DNA from: Primulina eburnea
Taxonomy: Eukaryota > Streptophyta > Magnoliopsida > Lamiales > Gesneriaceae
Assembly: GCF_022965805.1 (NCBI RefSeq)
Contig: NC_133114.1
Span: forward strand, 2,254,761 to 2,318,760
Reading direction: 5' to 3'
Length of the DNA: 64,000 nt
Of this stretch, positions 36,010 through 46,781 are shown one piece after another. Under the pieces are notes generated by a model. It had not been told where the DNA came from. It saw only the letters and a list, made by a program, of their open reading frames with translations, and searched no databases. Position 1 is the stretch's first letter. Each line of letters opens with the position of its first letter. A program made the translations under genes and the position numbers.

Positions 36010-39000
36010 ATGGGGATGACCAAGGTAGATATTGAAAGATGTGATGGGAAGTCGGATTTCTCAATCTGGAGAAAGAGGATGAGAACAATCTTGGTACAAA
36101 TGAAAGTTGTTAAAGCTCTTGAGCGAGAAGAGAAATTACCATCAAACTTAAGCTCCGAAGAAGGGCAGATATGTTGGAACAAGCATATAGCTCTATTATT
36201 CTACATCTCGGTGATCAAGTTCTTCGTGAGGTGGATAAAGAAATCTACGGCTGTAAGGGTATGGCTCAAGATTGAACAATTATACATGACAAATACTCTT
36301 TTCAATCGAATCCATCTCAAAGGTAAATTGTTCGGGTTCAATATGACGGAGGATATGTCAATTGAGGATAACCTGGATGAATTCAACAAGATCGTTATCT
36401 CCTTGGAAAATCTTTATATAAAAATAGAAGACGAAGACAAGGCGATATTGGTCTGAATTCATTACCCAAAACTTACTCAATCTTTGTTGATACAATGAAA
36501 TATTCTCGTGAAAGTCTATATTTGGATGAAGTACAAACTGCTCTTAAGGCAAAAGAAATAAATGGCAAGACAGCAAAGGAGGAAGGAGATGGAGAGGCAT
36601 TGATGACAAGAGGGAGACACGAAAGGATCACGATAACGATAGAAGAAAGGGAAGAAGCAGGTCAAAGTCCAGGACACGGTTGAAATGCTTTGCTTGTCAT
36701 AAAGAAGGACCTTTCAAAAGATATTGTCCCGAAAGGAAAAAGAAGTGGAAGACAAAGGAGACAGATTCTTCAGATGAAGCCATGGTCTCTGATGGATATG
36801 AAAACTCAGATGTGTTGGCCGTTACAAACGATCGAGTGGAAGATGATTGGATCTTGGATCCAGGATGCACATTTCATATGACCCCAAACAGAGAGTGGTT
36901 TGAAACATCCAAGGAATGTGATGGGGGGAGAGTGATCATGAGAAATATGCCGAATGCAAGATGACTGGAATTTGCACCATAAAGCTTAGATTGAAGGATG
37001 GATCTTGAAAAATACTATCAGAGGTCAGATATGTTCCTGGCCTCAAGAGAAACTTGATATCACTAGAAAGCCTAGATGCAAAAGGCTACTCATACAAGGC
37101 CAAAGGTGGAATCCTAAAGATAACATCAGGTGCACTTGTGTTAACGAAGGGCATAAAGACAAACCGCTTGTACATCCTACAAGGTAACACTGTGCCACTC
37201 ATGAACAACTTACTCTCTGAGACAAAGAACGACATGACTAGGCTGTGGCATTTAAGACTACGACACATCAGCCAAAGGGGAATAGATGAACTAAATAGAC
37301 AAGGTGTTTTTGGTAAAGATTATGTTCATAAAATGGATTTTTGTGAACAATGTGTGCTTGGGAAACAAACTCGTGTAAGGTTCAACACCGAAAACCATAA
37401 CACCAGAGGCACATTTGACTACATTCACTCTTATATATGAGGTCCTACCTCAGTAAAAACTTTGTGTGGGCGAGTTATTTCATCACTTTCGTGGACGATT
37501 ACTCAAGAAAGGTATTGGTGTACATGTTTAAACAAAAAAGTGATGATTTGAAAACATTTAAACAGTGGAAGTTCCTAATTGAAAACCAAACTGGAAAGAA
37601 GATTAAAAGGTTCAGAACTGATAATGGCCTAGAATATTTGAGCGAGGAGTTCACTCAACTCTATAAAAATTCTGGAATAACAAGACATAAAACAGTAAGG
37701 CACACTCCACAGCAGAATGGAGTTGCTGAAAGGATGAATCGTACCAACATAGACAAGGTCAGATGTATGTTGAACTTTGCAGACCTTGGGAAACATTTAT
37801 GGGGGGAGGCCGTTGCAACCGCTGTCCACATAATAAATAGGTCACCGTCCACAGCACTAAATTTCAATCCACCAGAAGAGGTCTGGAAAGGAAGACAGGT
37901 TGACTATACAAATTTAAGAATTTTCGGTTGTCCAGCCTATGTTCATGTTAATGAAGGAAAATGGGAACCTAGATCAAAGAAATGTGTGTTCTTAGGTTAT
38001 CCAGATGGTGTGAAGGGTTATAGGTGTTGGCTCAAGGATGAAAACAAGTCAAAAGTGATCATAAGCAGAGATGTGATATTCAATGAGTAAGAAATGCTAA
38101 AAACAGATCCTGTAATCATAATATGTAACAAGGAGCAACAAAATGATCATCCCACCGAACGTGAGGGATCTGACTATGAGATGGAACAACAAGAAGTTGT
38201 GAAACTTGAACATGAACAAACATCTGAAGCTTCACATTCTGAGGACCAACCGAGTTTGAGTCAATATCAGCTGGTAAGAGACAGAAAGAGAAAGGAGATT
38301 AGACGACCCGTCAAGTATGGATATGCTGATATATCTGCCCAAGCATTGTCTGCCATTGTTACATCCATGAATAATGAGCCTAGCACTTATAGAGAAGCTG
38401 TGAACGATGGTGAAAGTAAGCTGTGGCAATTAGCAATGGATGAGGAGATCAAATCCCTACAAAAAAATGATACTTGGATCTTTGTGGATAAACCTTATAA
38501 TCAAAAGTTAATCGGATGCAAGTGTATCTATAAGGTTAAAAAAGAAATTCTCGGAGTTGAAAAGGCAAGATACAAAGCCAGATTAGTAGCCAAAGGTTAC
38601 ACTCAACGAGAGGGAGTTGACTTCAACGAAATATTCTCGCCCGTGGTAAAGCACGCGTCCCTCCATGTCCTACTCTCTATGGTGGCATTCCATGACCTTG
38701 AGCTGGAGCAAATGCACGTAAAAACAGCGTTTTTACATGGTGAACTAAAAGAGACAATATATATGTCACACCCGAAAGGATGTGTTAAGAGGGGAGATGA
38801 AAATAAGGTTTGTCTTCTCAAAAGATCCTTGTATGGGCTCAAACAATCATCTGGACAATGGTATTTGAGGTTGGACACCTTTATGGTCAACAATGGATAT
38901 CTAAAGAGTTGTTATGATAGTTGTTTCTATCATAAAAGACAGAAAGATAAGACCAGAGTATACCTCACGTTGTACGTGGATGATATGCTAATTGCAAGCA

Positions 39001-39890
39001 ATAGTGTGATGGAAATGGGCTCTTTAAAGGATCTCCTAAGTTCTGAGTTCGAAATGAAAGAATTGGGTCAAGCCTCAAAAATTCTGGGAATGGAAATATA
39101 TAGACAAGGAAAGGGGGCTGCTTCACATCACACAACAAGGATACATTTCTAAAGTTCTCAAAAAATTCAACATGTTGAATTCCAAACCAGTAATTACTCC
39201 TATTGGTGCACACTTCAAATTTTCAACTGAACAAAGTCCTAAGTTTGAGGATGAAATATATGATATGAAGAAAATCACATATTCTAGTGCTACCGGCAGC
39301 ATAATGTATGCGATGGTCAGCACTCGGCCTGACATTGCATATGCTTCAAGCCTAATCAGTAGATATATGTCCAATCCGGGTCATGAGCATTGGCATGCTG
39401 TGAAGTGGATCTTGAGATATCTAAAAGGGTCTTATGAAGTTGGGTTGAATTATAGTGACAAGTGGAATAAATGTGAGGAAAAGGTGTTTGGGTACGTGGA
39501 TTCTGATTTTGCAGGAGATAAAGATAAAAGAAGATCATAAACCGGATATGTTTTTACATTATACGGGAACACAGTTAGTTGGAAATCAACACTTCAACCA
39601 ATTGTAGCTCTATCTACCACTGAATCTGAGTATATAGCAGCAACTGAAGCATTCAAAGAAGCTTTTTGGATCAAAGGCTTGGTTGAAGAGTTGGAAGGAA
39701 ATACAACTGAGGCTGTGGTTTGGTGTGATAGTCAAGGGGCAGTACAATTAGCCAAGAATCCGGTACATCATGATAGGACAAAACATATTGAGGTGAGATT
39801 CCATTTCATACGAGATTGGTGTCTCAAGGAAAGGTCAAGATTCAGAAAGTTTCCACTGATGACAACCCCGCAGACATGTTAACAAAAGTA
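36010..39890 (+). pseudogene. copia gag-pol polyprotein, plus strand, with several breaks
   Basis: gag starts at 36010 (DGKSDFSIWRKRMRTILVQ) and loses frame near 36452. A zinc knuckle at 36683-36724 reads CFACHKEGPFKRYC, with proline where the metal-binding histidine belongs. The protease site near 36850 reads WILDPGCTFHM, with proline replacing the serine of the DSG triad. Breaks follow near 36962-37010. The pre-integrase block (LWHLRLRHIS) ends at a TGA at 37438-37440. The integrase (SYFITFVDDYSRKVLVYMF, PQQNGVAERMNRT; 37437-38090) and reverse transcriptase (38094-39152, with RYKARLVAKGYTQ and LTLYVDDMLIASN) are largely open. A shift near 39110 and a stop at 39538-39540 break the RNase H ([23 protein letters not shown]). 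Dead by both point mutations and indels. Confidence 0.93.
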
Positions 39891-40004
39891 GAGTGACAGG
39901 CACAAAATTCCAACATTGCCGAGCACTACTCAGAGTTGGCAGACCACCTTAGGTGGGAAAGTGACCGAACCAGGAGGAAGGAGGATGAGATTAATGCATC
40001 GTTC

Positions 40005-40015
40005 AGGTGGAGGTT
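40005..40015 (+). other. Polypurine tract of the plus-strand copia element
   Basis: AGGTGGAGGTT immediately precedes the 3' LTR start TGTTGACC, as required for plus-strand priming. Confidence 0.75.
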
Positions 40016-40436
40016 TGTTGACCATTGACCGATGAATTAAATCCAGCTCTCTGAAGCAAGCACAGGGCAATCTCGAGTCAAGATAGATAATAGGAAGCTT
40101 AGTTTGTTAAGTGGCAGTTAAGAAAGTTGTTAGGCACATTCATTGAATACAAGTGGGGTTCATGTAATTAAATTGAACGAGCTTTCACTTTCTTCATGCT
40201 ATCACCTTCAATAATTTTATATTCCTTGACAAAAACATCTTCCTGTAAATTGATTCTTGAGAGTTATAATAAGATTCATTGCTCCTGGTTCCCAAGTGGA
40301 TGTAGGCTATTGGCCGAACTACCATATATCTTGTGATTCCAACTTTATGCATTAACGTTCTTAATTCTTCTATGTTGTGTATAATTGAGTTCTTGAATTC
40401 ATCTTGATCGATAAGTTCCGTGATTGTTTCACAACA
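40016..40436 (+). repeat. 3' LTR of the plus-strand copia element
   Basis: 421 bp, TG...CA, aligned end to end with 35540-35963, then the target duplication TAAGT. Confidence 0.95.
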
Positions 40437-40441
40437 TAAGT

Positions 40442-41898
40442 AATATAGAATTATAAAAACTAAAAGTAAAAAAATTCCATAGGAGGTTAAATATTAATTA
40501 AATTGAATATTATGAGTTATATTTTATAATCAATATTATTATTTATTAGTTTTGATATATTTTTTTGATGAGTTAGTCACGTCGATTTTAAGTTGATATT
40601 ATTTGTCCTTAATATGCTTTACTTATGTAAATTATGATTTATGTATTAATAAAATACATGATTTGGTTGATTTTTAGGTTATAATGTATGTTGTGTTTGG
40701 ATGTATAATTTTTTTAAAAATTGTTTCAATTTATTTCGTTCCATATATTATGTTCATTGTCATTTGTTATACAAATAAACTCAACTGCTTGAATTTTAAT
40801 TTGAGAAACAATTTTGAAATTAAGTTATGTAAGTTCTTAATTAATTTATGCGTCTAATATGACAAAAGATTAAACTCAAATAAATAATAAAATGATTCGT
40901 TTTTTTTTTAGAAAATCAATTTTTTAAATTTTTATTATATAATTGATATTTGCGTGCATCACACGTACTTCATACAAGTACTACTTAAATGTATATATAC
41001 ACTAAAATCTATAATGTATTTATTACTGTATCGAAACTTGATTGAACAATGTAAATTTTCATTTTGTCGTTGATCAAATGTTTTCTAATTAGAAATTAAT
41101 ATGTGAACAATTACTTATCTGATTTGTCTGAATTAAATATGTGAACAATAAGATAACACATGATTCATGTGGCTTGATCTATATGGTTCTATCTACGAAC
41201 ATTGTTCAAAGGCTAAACCTTTTTATTAATTGTTTGCCTTGAGGTAGCATATAAGTCCCTTGATGTCTCTAACGTGCGTCCATATATTTTCTCATGTCAA
41301 GTGGCGTTCATATCACTCATCCAAGGTTTCTTTAGAGTTTTTGAGGTTCACTTTTTTAAACCATGGTTGACGCAAGCAACTAAAAGGTTGTACAAATATT
41401 CAGAATATTTTAGCTGTGACAAGTAATAGCAACATATGATAGCCGGAGACGATTCTTTCATAGTTTTTGTCACGGCGAAAAAGGAAAAAAGCTGTTTCAA
41501 GGATCTTATTTGTCTCATATACACATAACATCAGATGTATTAACCATTGAGTAAATATATTATTATGTTTTATTATCTGAAAAATTACTTTGTCTGCAAT
41601 TCTTAATTTTTCTTTCATCCCCTAACATGCATGTTTATGCATTTATCCACCCCTAATGTATATGTGTATATCTGCACATACTATTATCTGTTCAAGATTG
41701 AAATGCTGACATTTTACTCGACTCCAAGGCAAACAAGTTCCTTAACCATGCATGTCATCCCGATGCTAGAGACATTCAATTTTTAGTAACATATCAAAAA
41801 TAAGATGTTAGCATGTCATCACCAATCTATGCTCTCATCACTTCCATCTTCATTCCCTAACCTAATGTTATCCTCCATTGCATTGTCACTTTCTTCAC
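40442..41898. other. AT-rich spacer
   Basis: About 1.45 kb with no recognisable gene or element. It ends just before the small CACTA element at 41902. Confidence 0.5.
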
Positions 41899-41901
41899 TT
41901 G

Positions 41902-42652
41902 CACTACAAGAATAAATGCTTATGGTGACATTCATAAATGTCATCATATTCAATATTTAGTGACATTTAAGTTTTAATGACACCTCCAACAAATGTCATC
42001 TATTCCAATGTCGTCTTAAACTTACTGACATTTTAATTATAGATGTAATGACAACTTCATACGTGTTACTAATTATTCATATAATGACAATTTTAAATGT
42101 CAGGAAAACTCATGTTTAAATACATTTATAGAAGCCCTGTTATTATAGTAATAATGACAAATTTATATGTCAGTTAAAATAATTTATAATGACAAGTAAA
42201 AGTGTCGTGTATGTTATTTAAAGTGACAATAACAAATGTGGGAATATTTGGGTTGGATAAATATAGGAGGAGGGAAAATTAGATAAAATAAATGTGAGAA
42301 TAAAAAACATATTAGATTAGTTATCTTGACATTTTTAATTGATGTCATTTTTTATATGGAGGGAGACAATTATTTTCCCTCCTCCAATATTTATCTAACC
42401 CAAATATTCTCACACTTATTTATAGTGAATTTTTTTAGTTTTTTAACGATTTTTTACGATGTAGGAAATGTAATTGTTTCTCTCCATATAAAAGATGACA
42501 TCAATTAAAAATGTCATGATAACTAATCTAATATGTTTTTTTATTTTACACATTATTAATTTTTTACAAGTGCCATTATTAAGTATTTGTAACAACATTT
42601 AATTAAAAGTGTCTACAGAAAAGTTTCACAATAGCCATTTATTGTTGTAGTG
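41902..42652. mobile_element. Small non-autonomous CACTA element (751 bp)
   Basis: Ends CACTACAAGAATAAATG and, inverted, CATTTATTGTTGTAGTG (two mismatches), flanked by the 3-bp duplication TTG (41899-41901 and 42653-42655). Many short AATGTCA/TGACATT units act as its subterminal repeats, a different motif from the GCGACGG family elsewhere in the window. The interior has no gene but contains two interlocking long inverted repeats (42238-42537). Confidence 0.9.
42238..42537. repeat. Two interlocked inverted repeats inside the small CACTA element
   Basis: Pair A: 42240-42280 with 42372-42411 (about 40 bp, few mismatches). Pair B: 42307-42372 with 42469-42537 (about 67 bp, few mismatches). The order A, B, A', B' means the stems cannot both form as simple nested hairpins; in RNA this is a pseudoknot-like layout. 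It may come from one MITE rearranged within another. Confidence 0.8.
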
Positions 42653-42655
42653 TTG

Positions 42656-43548
42656 AGTCCTCGTGCTTTCCAGCTTCATTAGGTGAATATGGACAAAATG
42701 TTAGGATACTGCACAAGTTGAAATTAATAAAAATAAGAACATAAATAACCTACATAGCAAACATGAAGAATGAAAAATTAATAAAAAAAATTCGATGTCG
42801 GAGGACAAACGTAACATTAAAATGCACATACCCATAAAGATTACAATTATTGAAAGAATATGCAACCCACATATATGGACCACAAAAAAGTGCATATTAA
42901 AAATTGAACAAGAAATCAAACCATATTCCGGTTGAGGAAGTTTCACTCGATCTGAGAGGTGAATCTTCATTTCAAAGCAATGACTTTTCGATTCACAAAG
43001 TTCGAATACTGAAATTATCTGTAGACTTCTAAGTTGCATCGATTTCTTTGGGTTCGGAAATGCATCGCGATTTGGAGAAAAAAATTGGCTAAGGTTTAAT
43101 CTTTGAAGTTGTCGTGACTTTTTTTTTGGGAGAATATGCTTTTTTTTATTTTTCATTTTTTGAATATGTTTTTGGATTTATTTTTAAAAACCATATAGAT
43201 TTAGTTTTATTTTTTCAATTATATTATTTTCCTACGTGTAACTCGAAAAAACCACCAAAAATCAAAACCTCTCATTCAAATTACAACTCACTATTCCGGA
43301 AGCCAGCTAGACATTTTCTGGTGGAAGATTTCAATTTGGAGAAAAATGATTGAAATTGAGAAATATTATAAATTATTGGACTAAGAACGTAAATTTTCTC
43401 GTAACATGAATAAAATTAGAAAACGTGCAAGTTATAGGACCAAAATTTAATTTCTTCTATTTTATATATATATAATATTAGTTTTATTATAATTTTTAAA
43501 TCACACATCATCACTTGAATAAATGAAAATGTTAAGTATTAAATAATT
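42656..43548. other. Unassigned stretch
   Basis: No recognised product. The minus strand is open from 43156 to 42701 but the translation is low-complexity and hydrophobic toward its end, without known motifs, and crosses likely non-coding DNA. Confidence 0.4.
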
Positions 43549-43730
43549 GACAAAAATTTGTGTGAGACGGTCGCATGGGTCGTATTTTGTGAGACAGATA
43601 TCTTATTTGAGTCATCCATGAAAAAATATTATTTTTTATGCTAAGAATATTACTTTTTATTGTGAATATCGATAGGGTTGACCCGTCTCATAGATAAAGA
43701 TTCGCGAGACCAGTCTTAAGAGACCTACTC
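43549..43730. mobile_element. GTGAGACGGTCTCAC-type MITE, copy 3 (182 bp)
   Basis: Opposite orientation to copies 1 and 2. Flanked by TAAATAATT (43540-43548) and TAAATCATT (43731-43739), a 9-bp duplication with one mismatch. The terminal repeats are somewhat decayed (GTGAGACGGTCGC left, GACCAGTC right). Confidence 0.83.
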
Positions 43731-44220
43731 TAAATCATTTATATTATTTAAGTTGGTTGATTGAAAAGATAAAAAATCATAGAATTCACTAATACAGTAT
43801 TTGAATACAATATGATTATTATTATGGAGTAAACTAAGACTTATTTTATTGATAATATGAATAACAAATAATGAAAAATAAGATAATAACAATATTATTA
43901 GAAATATAAAAAATAAAAAAATTAACAACAATATTAAACTAATAAATAATATTAAGAAAATTTGGTCGAGTTAAATTTCTATTAAACCGATGGAACCAAA
44001 TAAATTAATTTTTCTAAGAATACTATTTGAGATAATTTTTCAAGAACCGGGTCGTGAATTCTTAAAAGGGTAAATTGCTTATAACTCCCCAAACCTAAAC
44101 TTAACTTTTCCCAAACTCCCCATACATTAAAAACTTCCTTTAAACTCCCTAATTCAATAAAATGGACAAAAATACCCTTATTCCCTATTTGATTTTAATT
44201 GATCCTCCGCGCTTTCCAAA

Positions 44221-44236
44221 TGGTATCAGAGCATGG
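44221..44236 (+). other. tRNA-Met primer binding site of the endogenous pararetrovirus
   Basis: TGGTATCAGAGCATGG is complementary to the 3' end of initiator tRNA-Met, the conserved minus-strand start and by convention position 1 of caulimovirid genomes. It marks the left end of the viral sequence here. Confidence 0.88.
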
Positions 44237-44310
44237 TTAATTTATTTCAAACACGAAAATTTTATTATTACTAGTAACTAAATGTATGAGAAGGAGAATT
44301 TGGAAAAATT

Positions 44311-44439
44311 ATGAATCCGAACTTTAGTTCGAGAAAAATAATTTACAAGAACTATTCCAATATTTTGGAATATACACAAGTTCATCTAACTATTGTTAGA
44401 TATCAGAAACAGGAGAACAGAGGTATGTTCCAATGGTGA
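44311..44439 (+). CDS. Small 5' ORF of the endogenous pararetrovirus (42 codons)
   Basis: ATG at 44311, stop TGA at 44437-44439, overlapping the next ORF (ATG 44433) by 7 nt. A shorter open frame (44282-44314) precedes it and overlaps its start. The translation (NPNFSSRKIIYKNYSNILEY) has no recognised domain. It could be an upstream ORF or the first part of a larger ORF now split by a frameshift. Confidence 0.35.
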   Translation: MNPNFSSRKIIYKNYSNILEYTQVHLTIVRYQKQENRGMFQW

Positions 44440-44726
44440 CTACCAAGTTATGGTACAGATCTGATGGAAACATCAGACATATGACTGTATATGTCATATA
44501 TCAAGAAATGAAAGGATTTCGGTATCCCCGAAATCATTTCAATCTCTATTCCAGAAACATTAGTTTCCGAATAGATCTATTCAGAGGTTCTATAAAACAT
44601 CTGAAACAACTCATTGAATCAGGAAACTTATCTCCTGATGAAAGACAGCAGTGTTTGCAAAACCTTGCATACACAAAAGGTAGACTCTTACAGGCCGAAA
44701 AGACCAGATCTTCAATGATCTGTTAA
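44433..44726 (+). CDS. Small ORF of the endogenous pararetrovirus (97 aa)
   Basis: Open from ATG 44433 to TAA 44726, followed after two bases by the next ORF. Charged and helix-prone near the C-terminus (HLKQLIESGNLSPDERQQCL). Other caulimovirids carry one or two small proteins ahead of the virion-associated protein, so this is probably viral. I do not recognise a specific family. Confidence 0.55.
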   Translation: MVTTKLWYRSDGNIRHMTVYVIYQEMKGFRYPRNHFNLYSRNISFRIDLFRGSIKHLKQLIESGNLSPDERQQCLQNLAYTKGRLLQAEKTRSSMIC

Positions 44727-44728
44727 AT

Positions 44729-44926
44729 ATGCCAGGGACTACCATCCAGTTCGAAATTGAACTTATTTCCCTAGAAATAATTCAATTAGAACAAGAATTA
44801 CAGCGAAGTACATGCTTCCCTGAATTCAGCACAAAAAGTATGCGTTTACAAGGTCTAAAGAACCGTAAAAACATACTTCAAAATCTACTCAGAAGAAATT
44901 CTTCAGAGAACAATGGATCTGTATAA
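44729..44926 (+). CDS. Small ORF of the endogenous pararetrovirus (65 aa)
   Basis: Starts two bases after the previous stop. Heptad-like hydrophobic spacing (IELISLEIIQLEQELQ) suggests a coiled coil. It may be the distal half of the preceding protein or a separate small product. No known domain. Confidence 0.5.
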   Translation: MPGTTIQFEIELISLEIIQLEQELQRSTCFPEFSTKSMRLQGLKNRKNILQNLLRRNSSENNGSV

Positions 44927-44973
44927 ACAGAAGATTTACGAAGGGAAGCAACAGCACCCTCAGGTAAAAATTT

Positions 44974-45345
44974 ATGATTCAGAATAATAAATTTCTGGAG
45001 ATAGTACCAGATTCCTCTAAGCCCTCTTTGGATCTTAGAGAAATACAGAAAACGGTACAAAATTATGGCAATATGCTATATTATGTACCTCAAAGGGTTG
45101 AAAAGGTCCTAGAAAAACAAGAAGAAATTCTTGTAACTCTAAAGGACATTCAAACAAGAATTCAGAAACTAGAACAACAACCAAGTTCTAGTAGACGTAC
45201 TTCAGGAGGTTGGTTACCACCATCTTTTGGTACCGAACCTTTGTTACATCAACAAGGGAAGGTCAGAGTGGTATCAAAACCATTAACTGAAGAAGAAAAG
45301 ATGATCAATCTAATCAAGTCTGCCTCAGAAAAGAAATTAATCTGA
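44974..45345 (+). CDS. Virion-associated-like protein of the endogenous pararetrovirus (123 aa)
   Basis: A predicted coiled coil (about residues 35-68, RVEKVLEKQEEILVTLKDIQ) is followed by a serine/basic linker (SSSRRTSGGW) and a charged tail. This matches in size and layout the virion-associated protein of caulimo- and badnaviruses, which tetramerises through a coiled coil and binds the capsid through its C-terminus. Its TGA stop shares one base with the coat-protein ATG, suggesting coupled translation. The assignment rests on position and architecture, not on sequence identity. Confidence 0.6.
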   Translation: MIQNNKFLEIVPDSSKPSLDLREIQKTVQNYGNMLYYVPQRVEKVLEKQEEILVTLKDIQTRIQKLEQQPSSSRRTSGGWLPPSFGTEPLLHQQGKVRVVSKPLTEEEKMINLIKSASEKKLI

Positions 45346-46781
45346 TGACAACTTTAGAAATGATTGGTCTAGAGGATCTACAAGAGCTTGCAGAATCTTT
45401 CGCAAATCTTAAAGTCGTAGATCTAAAGATGAACACAGCAGTAGGTGAAACACCACCTGCCACAACATGGTCATCTTCTCAGGAACCACCAAGGGAAAGT
45501 ATGGGATCTCATGATGTAAATATGAGAGAATCTCAAACTGATTTCCATACTGGTGGAGGATCACACCCAGCGGGAACAAGGGCAAGGAGAAATCAAATTC
45601 TTTTGCACCAAACACCCTATGGGAAAACTGTTTTGGATCCTATACATCCTTATGGGGTTATGCTTAACCTGGATGTATTAGATTTCAAAAACAGAGAAGA
45701 ACTCATAGACGATTGGACATCTGCTATGAGGATTGCAGCAGGAACACTCTATCTCAATAAAGAAGGATTCATTAAACTTTTGGAAATGAGTCTGATGGGA
45801 TCAGTGAAAATTGCTTGGGACATGACTTCTTTAGAAATGAAAGAGTCAATCCTAGCTGGGGAATCTCTTAGTGAGATCGCTGGAAAAATGGCTACCCTAT
45901 TTAAAGCACACTTTATAGGGGTAGACTATTTTAACACTCAAGATACAGAGAAGAAGAGGAAATACACTCAAGCTCTGTATAGTCTTGAATTACATGATAT
46001 ATGTTTGGTAGATGAATACATTATGTTATTCACCAAATATAGATGGAATTCAGGAGTCGAAGAAGATATAGCTATGCAGCTTTTCTTCGCAAAAATGCCA
46101 AGCCCTTGGAGAGAAATGCTCATAAGGGAATACGTACCTGGAAATCCAGATACATTGGCAAGAAGAGCCTCTTTCCTTAAAGGAAAACTGGCAGAATGGT
46201 GTCATATGGCAGCGTTACAAAAGAATTACAAACGCTTAAGGGGAATCAACAAAAGAACTCCTTTGTGTTGTAAAGAAAATGATCTTCCAACGATAATTGG
46301 AAGTAAACCACAGAAGCATAAAAGGAAAAGTTTCAGGACTCATCCTTATGCCCGAAGAAGTTCTTGGAAACCAAGAACTGTTTGGTCTAGACAGAAAGCC
46401 AGATCTTACAAATCTGGACAAAGAAGTGGACCGTCAAGAAGTAGGACATCATCCCAAGCATCGAGTACATCTCGGAGCACAGGAAGAACACCTACAAAGA
46501 AAACTTTCAGAAGAGCTCATACCCGAGCTAATGAAAGTTTCAAGGACTGTAATTGCTGGACATGTGGAGCAAGAGGTCATATTTCGACTAACTGTCCAGA
46601 AAATGAAAAGAGAGGTATTAAACGCTTTGATCCAACCCCAGATATTGAAGAAGCTGTTTACTACCAAGATCTTATTCAGGTATACAGATTTGAGGATATT
46701 GCCTCAGATGAAAGTATATATGAAGAAGAAGAGGTCTTAAGTCAAGAAGAATCTGATGGATCTGAATCAGAATCTGACTAA
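45345..46781 (+). CDS. Coat protein of the endogenous pararetrovirus (478 aa)
   Basis: An acidic/polar N-terminal third leads into a conserved helical capsid region (about residues 105-300, including LMGSVKIAWD and MLFTKYRWNSGVEEDIAMQ). A long basic, serine-rich stretch follows (about 325-395), probably for nucleic-acid binding and nuclear entry. Then comes a CCHC zinc knuckle (about 402-418, CWTCGARGHISTNC) and an acidic C-terminal tail (EEEEVLSQEESDGSESESD). This combination is diagnostic of caulimovirid coat proteins. The frame is fully open. It overlaps the movement-protein ORF by 26 nt. Confidence 0.9.
   Translation: MTTLEMIGLEDLQELAESFANLKVVDLKMNTAVGETPPATTWSSSQEPPRESMGSHDVNMRESQTDFHTGGGSHPAGTRARRNQILLHQTPYGKTVLDPIHPYGVMLNLDVLDFKNREELIDDWTSAMRIAAGTLYLNKEGFIKLLEMSLMGSVKIAWDMTSLEMKESILAGESLSEIAGKMATLFKAHFIGVDYFNTQDTEKKRKYTQALYSLELHDICLVDEYIMLFTKYRWNSGVEEDIAMQLFFAKMPSPWREMLIREYVPGNPDTLARRASFLKGKLAEWCHMAALQKNYKRLRGINKRTPLCCKENDLPTIIGSKPQKHKRKSFRTHPYARRSSWKPRTVWSRQKARSYKSGQRSGPSRSRTSSQASSTSRSTGRTPTKKTFRRAHTRANESFKDCNCWTCGARGHISTNCPENEKRGIKRFDPTPDIEEAVYYQDLIQVYRFEDIASDESIYEEEEVLSQEESDGSESESD

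Larger units (their letters stand above)
35540..40436 (+). mobile_element. Full-length Ty1/copia retrotransposon, plus strand, inactive (4897 bp)
   Basis: The 5' LTR is 35540-35963 and the 3' LTR 40016-40436; both run TGTTGACC...TTTCACAACA. The perfect 5-bp duplication TAAGT lies outside (35535-35539 and 40437-40441). The primer site (TTGTATCAGAGC) starts two bases after the 5' LTR and the purine tract AGGTGGAGGTT ends at the 3' LTR. By eye the LTRs differ at about 20 of some 420 positions plus one 3-bp gap, so it is neither recent nor ancient. The single gag-pol gene between them is broken throughout. The domain order and gag type resemble Tnt1/Tork-like elements (inference). Confidence 0.97.

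Noticed and set aside
41820..41901. Acidic minus-strand reading (EDNIRLGNEDGSDESIDW, then a stop) next to the small CACTA element
   Set aside because: Resembles the end of a coding sequence interrupted by the element, but the frame does not continue into 42653-42720 and no product is recognised.
42701..43156. 151-codon minus-strand open frame
   Set aside because: Low-complexity, no motif, no neighbouring exons with matching splice phase. It might be a decayed exon but cannot be supported.
46297..46740. 147-codon open frame on the plus strand inside the viral coat-protein gene
   Set aside because: Alternative frame of the basic, purine-rich part of the coat protein; no motif and no initiation context.
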